Of a stretch of 64,000 nt of DNA, positions 59,291 through 64,000 are shown one piece after another. Position numbers and translations under genes: made by a program. Below the pieces are notes generated by a model. The model worked only from the letters and a program-made list of their open reading frames with translations, made no database searches and was not told the DNA's origin. This stretch comes from JALZKA01 sp963786495 (GTDB taxonomy: Bacteria; Actinomycetota; Thermoleophilia; Solirubrobacterales; 70-9), in the NCBI GenBank assembly GCA_963786495.1, contig CAWAZL010000002.1:1302001-1366000 (forward strand), read 5' to 3'. How positions within the stretch are numbered: the stretch's first letter is position 1; the number at the start of each line of letters is the position of its first letter.

Positions 59291-60933
59291 TGCAAAAGCA
59301 AGCTCCCTCAATCGGCCGCATTCTCATCGCCGCAGGCTTCGCGATCTCCTGCTTCCTCCTGATCATGTTCCTGTGGATCGCGTTCGGCGGTCCGGTCCCG
59401 CTCAAGGCGAAGAGCTACCGCATCACCGCCAACTTCCCCGAGGCGACCCAGCTTGCGGCCGAGTCCGACGTCCGGATCGGCGGCGTCTCGGTCGGCAAGG
59501 TGAAGTCGGTCGCCCTCGCGCCGCCTGAGAAGCGGATCGAGGGCTACGACACGACCGAGGCCGTCCTCGAGATCCGGCCTGAGTTCGCGCCGATCTCCAC
59601 GGACTCGCGGGCGATCCTGCGCCAGAAGACGCTCTTGGGCGAGACCTACGTGGAGCTCACGTCCGGGACTGAGCCCGGGTCGACCGACAACGTCTCGCTG
59701 GGCACCGCGGCGGGAGTCTCCGACGCCGAGGCGGAGGACATAGAGGCGATCCCCGAAGAGGGGTCTGGCGAGTGCGACGACGATCCGGACGCCTGCGCGA
59801 TCCCGGTGACCTCGACCCGCAACGCCACCCAGATCGACGAGATCTTCAACGCGCTCGACCCCGAGACTCGCGCGGCTTTCCAGCAGTGGCAGCAGTCGGC
59901 GGCAGTCGCCGTTGAGGGCCGCTCACTCGACTTGAACGATGCGTTCGGCAACATCGGCCCGTTCATCACCGACGCTTCCTCCACGCTGGAGACCCTCAAG
60001 GGCCAGAAGGAGTCGCTGCAGGGTCTCGTCCGCGACACCGGCGAGGTCTTCGAGGCTGTGTCCGAGCGTGACCAGGAGCTCGCCGGGGCGATCACGGGCT
60101 CCGAGGCGACGTTCGGCGCGCTCGCCGATGCCGACGACGCTTTGGCCGAGAGCTTCACGATCCTGCCGACCTTCCAGCGCGAGTCCCGCGCAACGCTCCT
60201 GCGCCTTGACGAGTTCCAGCGCGAGACGCGCCCGCTCGTCCAGAAGCTCCTGCCGGTCGCCAACGACATCAGCCCCACGCTCGACAGCGTGCGTGAGCTC
60301 TCGCCCAACCTAGAGAGCCTTTTCCGCAACCTCGATCCCCTGATCGACGCGTCCGAGGACGGCCTGCCCGCGCTCGAGAGCTTCCTTGGGCCCGAAGGCC
60401 TGCGGCCTGTGCTCGACACACTCGATCCGTTCCTGTCGAACCTGAACCCGGTCCTTCGCTACCTGGCCGCCTACCGCAAGACCGCCGCGGACTTCCTCAC
60501 CGGCCCGAGCGCCGCGCTCTCAAGCACGCTTTCGGATCAGCCGGGGCAGCCGGCGCCGCGCCACTACCTGAAGCAACTGGCGTACGCGAGCTCCGAGATC
60601 CTCTCGGTCTATCCCGAGCGCATCTCTCAGAACCGCGGCAACGCCTACCCGCCGCCGCAATACCTCGTGCTGCCGGGCAACGGGCCGCGTGGGATCTTCC
60701 CGAACTACGACTGCAAGAACCTCGACTACACGCCCATCAGCCAGAACCCGGACGAGGACGTGAAGTACCGCGTCACGAACGAGGACGGCTCGGACGGCGG
60801 CATCGTGGTCGAGAGCGGCGGCCCTGACACAGGCCCAGACCCGTCGGAAACGTTCGCCGGATGCTTCTTCAACCCCGATCAGCCCGCGATCTTCGGCGGT
60901 GGCCGCACGCCGAACCTCTTCTCGGACCCCTAG
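59290..60933 (+). CDS. MCE/MlaD-family protein 6
   Basis: A 547-residue MCE protein; its ATG overlaps the previous stop (TGATG). Anchor in about residues 10-32 (ILIAAGFAISCFLLIMFLWIAFGG). The MCE domain is YRITANFPEATQLAAESDVRIGGVSVGKVKSVAL, with RQKTLLGETYVELTSG. A long helical region follows (ESLQGLVRDTGEVFEAVSERDQELAGAI) and a Pro-rich C-terminus with YASSEILSVYPERISQNRGNAYPPPQYLVLPG. It is the last gene of the array. No YrbE/MlaE permease gene is found before the first or after the last member. Confidence 0.92.
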   Translation: MQKQAPSIGRILIAAGFAISCFLLIMFLWIAFGGPVPLKAKSYRITANFPEATQLAAESDVRIGGVSVGKVKSVALAPPEKRIEGYDTTEAVLEIRPEFAPISTDSRAILRQKTLLGETYVELTSGTEPGSTDNVSLGTAAGVSDAEAEDIEAIPEEGSGECDDDPDACAIPVTSTRNATQIDEIFNALDPETRAAFQQWQQSAAVAVEGRSLDLNDAFGNIGPFITDASSTLETLKGQKESLQGLVRDTGEVFEAVSERDQELAGAITGSEATFGALADADDALAESFTILPTFQRESRATLLRLDEFQRETRPLVQKLLPVANDISPTLDSVRELSPNLESLFRNLDPLIDASEDGLPALESFLGPEGLRPVLDTLDPFLSNLNPVLRYLAAYRKTAADFLTGPSAALSSTLSDQPGQPAPRHYLKQLAYASSEILSVYPERISQNRGNAYPPPQYLVLPGNGPRGIFPNYDCKNLDYTPISQNPDEDVKYRVTNEDGSDGGIVVESGGPDTGPDPSETFAGCFFNPDQPAIFGGGRTPNLFSDP

Positions 60934-60955
60934 GCCTTCCTGGCAAACTGCCCGC

Positions 60956-61621
60956 ATGGCGAATGCGGAAGAGTGGGCGGGGATCGTCCAGGGCCTCGCT
61001 TCAAAGCTCGAGGTCAGGTACGAGCCCGTGGGGGGCCTCAACCCCCGTGGGGGCCCTGCAGCGCTGTGTCCGGGCGGCACGAACCGCCTGACGGGGCAGC
61101 TCGACCCCGAGTACTGGGGCTCGTCGTGCGATGCCTTGGAGCACGAGGAGGGTGGCTTCTTCAAGAAGACCGTCGTGCCCCGCGCGATCGTCGCCAAAGC
61201 CCATCTGCCGGATGTCGCGAAGGCCACGCCGCCTTTCAACGTCGAATCCCTGGCCGGGGCCGAGGACATGATCGAGAGCCGCGTCAGCCGCAACCGCGTG
61301 CAGTTCGAGTCGATCGATTTCAACAATCGGTTCATCACCACCGTCCCGCGCGAGCACGACCCGACGGCGCTCCGCGAAACCATCGGACCCGGCTTTCTGG
61401 ACTGGGCAGCCCGGATCGAGGCGGACGTCGACTTCGGCATCTCTGAGCGGCAGCTCTATTTCCTCTGGCGCCTGCGCGAGCTGACGGCCGCTGAGTACGC
61501 CGAGGCCCTGAAGAACGCGGGCGAGCTGTTCAGGCGCATCCGGATGGAGGTCGAGGAGCACGGAACGCACACCTACCCCGCCGGCCCATGGCACGCGGGC
61601 CTGGAGCCGTTCCCAACCTAG
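60956..61621 (+). CDS. Conserved protein of unknown function
   Basis: A 221-residue protein, start ATG 60956 (MANAEEWAGIVQGLASKLEVRY). It reads like a soluble alpha/beta protein with FNNRFITTVPREHDPTALRETIGPGFLDWAARIEADVDFGISERQLYFLWRLRELTAAEYAEALKNAGELFRRI. No catalytic motif is recognised. The DNA near 61028-61056 contains runs of G and C (GGGGGCC, CCCCC, GGGGGCCC) that can fold into a hairpin. It follows the mce array by 22 bases and may be cotranscribed, though a functional link is not shown. Confidence 0.65.
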   Translation: MANAEEWAGIVQGLASKLEVRYEPVGGLNPRGGPAALCPGGTNRLTGQLDPEYWGSSCDALEHEEGGFFKKTVVPRAIVAKAHLPDVAKATPPFNVESLAGAEDMIESRVSRNRVQFESIDFNNRFITTVPREHDPTALRETIGPGFLDWAARIEADVDFGISERQLYFLWRLRELTAAEYAEALKNAGELFRRIRMEVEEHGTHTYPAGPWHAGLEPFPT

Positions 61622-61636
61622 CCTCAACCCGCACAA

Positions 61637-61660
61637 GGGTCTGACCCCGGGTCTGACCCC
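61637..61660. repeat. Tandem GGGTCTGACCCC pair in an intergenic region
   Basis: Two 12-bp copies of the same near-palindrome found in ribosomal gene tails, at 61637-61648 and 61649-61660, directly adjacent. They lie between convergent genes, four bases before the stop of the Nudix gene. This shows that the repeat also exists outside coding DNA and is not limited to ribosomal genes. It can form a hairpin and might act as a terminator. Confidence 0.8.
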
Positions 61661-61663
61661 TCG

Positions 61664-62383
61664 TTAGACGCTTGGTGGCTCGTAGCCGTCGTCGCCTGGC
61701 ATGAGCATCCGCCAGCCCTGGTCTGAGTCGTCCTCGACCACGTTCGGCATGATCGGCTCGACCACCAGTGCGCGGGCGGCGTCCATGGCCTCGTCGGCGG
61801 TCGCGTACGGCAGGAGCGACTCGAGCTGCTTGATGGTTGGGAAGACGAGCTCGATCTCGCCCGCCTCGCCGCGCTCGAGCGCGTCCTGGGGGTTCATCCA
61901 GGCCGCGTCGGTCACCTCCTGTCCGTCCGCTTTGGGCGGCGAATGGGCGGGTGCCAGGGCCAGGTAAAAGCGCGTGTCGAAGCGGATCGGCACGGGCTCG
62001 GGGGTGATCCAGCGCGACCAGAGGACCAGCTCGGAGGAGAGGTCGAGCTGGATGCCGGCCTCTTCTGCGAGCTCGCGGATTCCGGCCGCGCGATGGGCGA
62101 GCTCGTCGGCGTCGACGTCGGTCTCGCCACCCGCGACGCCGGTGATGAGCTCATCGGCCTCGACCCGCCCGCCGGGGAAGACCCAGACGCCGGGCATAAA
62201 GCGCGCGCCTTCGTTGCGCTTGACCAGCAGGACCTCGAGCCGGCGATCTGCGTGCTTGCCTCCCCGTCTTAGCAGGAGGATCGTGGCGGCAGGGCGCGCG
62301 TCCGCAGCTTCGAAGCCCTCCTCGAAGGGATTGCGGGCTCCGGCTGCGTCTTTGGGAAGCTCGGCGTCGGCCACGGAGAGCAT
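61664..62383 (-). CDS. Nudix hydrolase
   Basis: A 239-residue Nudix protein. The start ATG 62383 (MLSVADAELPKDAAGARNPF) is preferred to the long upstream frame, which overlaps rubredoxin. The Nudix helix is seen in VWVFPGGRVEADE, followed after an insert by AGIRELAEEAGIQ, so the REUxEExGU part is complete. The insert between the Gly-Gly and the REU part is found in a larger branch of the family with acyl-CoA or nucleotide substrates. The substrate here is unknown. The gene diverges from rubredoxin. Confidence 0.85.
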   Translation of the reverse strand: MLSVADAELPKDAAGARNPFEEGFEAADARPAATILLLRRGGKHADRRLEVLLVKRNEGARFMPGVWVFPGGRVEADELITGVAGGETDVDADELAHRAAGIRELAEEAGIQLDLSSELVLWSRWITPEPVPIRFDTRFYLALAPAHSPPKADGQEVTDAAWMNPQDALERGEAGEIELVFPTIKQLESLLPYATADEAMDAARALVVEPIMPNVVEDDSDQGWRMLMPGDDGYEPPSV

Positions 62384-62404
62384 CCTTTCGTATCGCGCGG
62401 TCGC

Positions 62405-62410
62405 TAGGCT
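62405..62410 (+). promoter_or_regulatory. Candidate -10 box for rubredoxin (leaderless)
   Basis: TAGGCT ends nine bases before the ATG at 62420 with no Shine-Dalgarno in between. It is the same box and spacing as before other genes in this window. Confidence 0.45.
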
Positions 62411-62419
62411 CCCGCCGCG

Positions 62420-62602
62420 ATGGGCGCTACCGAGACCAAGCAGCTTTGGGTCTGCACGTCGTGCGGGTTCGTATACGACCCCGACGAGGGGGACCCGGAC
62501 GGCGGTATCCCGCCGGGCACCGCCTTCTCGGAGATCCCGGACAACTGGTTCTGCCCCGTCTGTGGTGCTCGCAAGGCGGACTTCGAGCCCTACGAAGAGT
62601 AG
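62420..62602 (+). CDS. Rubredoxin
   Basis: A 60-residue rubredoxin, a small one-electron carrier. The iron-binding cysteines are Cys12 and Cys15 (WVCTSCGFVYDPDEG) and Cys45 and Cys48 (WFCPVCGARKADF), with the conserved Tyr/Trp residues around them. Length is normal. Cytosolic; the partner (for example an alkane or fatty-acid oxygenase, or a superoxide/peroxide reductase) is not nearby. The likely leaderless transcript starts at or near the ATG. Confidence 0.95.
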   Translation: MGATETKQLWVCTSCGFVYDPDEGDPDGGIPPGTAFSEIPDNWFCPVCGARKADFEPYEE

Positions 62603-62630
62603 GACAGCCCCGGTGGGGAGGAGGGGCTGA

Positions 62631-64000
62631 ATGGAACGCAAGTGGTGGACGCTGATCGCGGTCTGCACCGCGACGTTCATGCTCCTGATCGACGTCACGA
62701 TCGTGAACGTCGCCCTGCCGGACATCCAGGAGGATCTCGACGCGTCGTTCTCGAGCCTCCAGTGGGTCGTTGACGCCTACGCGCTGACGCTGGCGTCGTT
62801 CCTTCTGGTCGCAGGCTCGATCGGCGACCGGATCGGGCGACGGCGGATCTTCAGCTTCGGCTTCGCGCTGTTCACCGTGGCCTCGCTCCTTTGCGGCCTT
62901 GCTGGGGATCCGACCCTTCTCAACCTCGCGCGCGGCTTGCAAGGGTGCGGCGCCGCCGCGATGTTCGCGACTGCCCTGGCCCTCATCGCTCAGGAGTTCG
63001 AGGGTCGCGAGCGCGCCACCGCAATCGGGCTCTGGGGCGCGACGGTGGGTGGGGCCGTGGCAATCGGCCCGCTGGTTGGCGGGGTCCTAACGGAGCATCT
63101 CGGCTGGGAGTGGATCTTCTTCGTCAACGTCCCGATCGGGATTGGCGCTCTGGTGCTCACCGAGACTCAGCTGGTCAACGTGAAGGCGAGCGATCCGCAG
63201 CCAATCGACTGGATCGGCGTCTTCACCTTCTCCCTGGCCCTGTTCGGCTTGATTTTCGGCCTGATCCGCGGCGAGGCCGAGGGCTGGGGAAGCCCGCAGA
63301 TCGTTGCTTCGCTGGGCGGCGCCGTCGTGTTGATGAGCGCGTTCATCTGGACCGAGCTCCACCGGCGCCACGCGATGCTCGACCTGAGCCTGTTTCGGAA
63401 GAAGGCGTTCACGGGGGTCTCGATAGTCGCGCTTCTGCCTCTCTGCGGGCATGTTCGCGATGTTCCTCTATATGACCCTCTACATGCAGGACGTGCTCGC
63501 GCTCTCCCCGTTGGAGGCCGGGCTCAGGTTCTTGCCCTTGACCCTTCTTTCGTTCATAGTCGCGCCGCTCGCGGCCAAGTTCTCCGACCGCATACCGGCG
63601 CGTGCCTCGATGGGGACGGGCCTGTTCTTCGTTGGCGTCGGGCTGATTTTGATGGGAGGCATCTCCGTCGCAGACGACTGGACCGGCCTCTTGCCCGGCT
63701 TCATCCTGGCCGGGATCGGGATCGGTATGACGAACCCGGGGATCGCCTCGACTGCTCTGGCCGTCGTCGAAGCCAGCAGGGCAGGGATGGCGAGCGGCAT
63801 CAACAGCACCTTCCGCCAGGTCGGGATCGCGACGGGCGTGGCAATGCTCGGCGTGATCTTCCAGTCCCGCGTCGATTCCAAGCTGACCGAGCTGGTGCCG
63901 CGCGCGCCCGAAGCGTTTTCCGATGCCGTGACGGCCGGCGCGACCCAGAGCGCGCTCGAGCAGGTGCCGCAGGAGTTCAAGGCCCAGGCGGCTGACGCCG
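62631..64000 (+). CDS. MFS multidrug-type transporter (DHA2), frameshifted and cut by window end
   Basis: A drug/proton antiporter-like MFS protein of the 14-helix DHA2 group, starting at ATG 62631. Motifs seen are LLIDVTIVNVALPDIQEDL (motif D1), GSIGDRIGRRRIF (motif A) and GGAVAIGPLVGGVLTEHLGWEWIFFVNVPIG (motif C). At GGG 63447-63449 one extra G shifts the frame. The downstream part (MFAMFLYMTLYMQDVLALSPLEAGLRFLP, then GTGLFFVGVGLILMGG and ASGINSTFRQVGIATGVAMLG) is intact in the other frame and runs off the window. The indel is probably an assembly error or a recent mutation. Substrate unknown. Confidence 0.85.

Noticed and set aside
59761..59773. GGGGTCTGGCGAG in the sixth mce gene as a member of the 13-bp repeat family
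   Set aside because: Only the left half matches and there is no partner 48 nt away; a chance match in Gly-Ser coding is enough to explain it.

Overview
The window is a 64 kb stretch of high-GC bacterial chromosome. It begins inside rpoC and then carries almost the whole str-S10-spc-alpha ribosomal supercluster. Accessory genes follow: an NAD-dependent ligase, a stress-signalling block, superoxide dismutase, a cell-surface block and a six-gene mce array. Actinobacterial features are the mce array, DUF4235, an MpsC-like protein, RsbW and SpoIIE-type regulators with a SigB-like sigma factor, and many apparently leaderless genes. Together they suggest an actinobacterium, most likely class Thermoleophilia (Solirubrobacterales/Gaiellales). 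The class is inferred from gene content, not from a search.

Layout. 1-967: rpoC 3' end. 1.0-3.6 kb: secreted beta-propeller, small membrane protein, small exported protein, HAD hydrolase. 3.6-4.6 kb: rpsL-rpsG. 4.6-6.0 kb: two membrane-protein genes on the opposite strand, splitting the str operon. 6.1-9.5 kb: fusA, tuf. 9.7-21.5 kb: S10 and spc operons, rpsJ to secY. 21.6-23.2 kb: inverted ridA-ilvA pair. 23.2-28.7 kb: adk, map, rpmJ, rpsM, rpsK, rpsD, rpoA, rplQ, truA; infA is missing from its usual place. 28.7-31.6 kb: surE, ligA. 31.6-41.7 kb: PBP4-type carboxypeptidase, patatin, secreted protein, FMN reductase, alcohol dehydrogenase, MpsC-like protein, acyl-CoA synthetase, small genes, a DsbA-fold protein without its cysteines, TVP38 protein. 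41.7-46.7 kb: tRNA-Pro(CGG), anti-sigma factor, CHASE/GAF/PP2C phosphatase, DUF4235, frameshifted sigma factor, superoxide dismutase. 46.6-51.0 kb: minus-strand unit of a beta-helix protein (heavily frameshifted), a lipoprotein and a GMC oxidoreductase. 51.3-60.9 kb: six overlapping MCE genes without a permease. 61-64 kb: unknown protein, Nudix hydrolase, rubredoxin, frameshifted MFS transporter.

Two patterns in the ribosomal cluster look undescribed. First, five ribosomal proteins (uS3, uS17, uL5, uS5, uL30) carry extra disordered tails. Each tail holds a pair of the 13-bp near-palindrome GGGGTCTGACCCC spaced 48 nt apart (51 in uL5), always read in the frame that encodes Gly-Ser-Asp-Pro. Second, a roughly 50-nt element recurs in front of rpsG, rpsS, rpsH and rplF. 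It begins ATGAGCGAC and ends in a small hairpin with a compensatory base change. Each copy also forms a 16-21-codon ORF, three of which overlap the next start codon.

From 45 kb onward several genes carry single-base frameshifts in G/C runs (sigma factor, lipoprotein, beta-helix, second mce gene, MFS). Assembly error is a real possibility there, and gene-loss claims should be read with that in mind.
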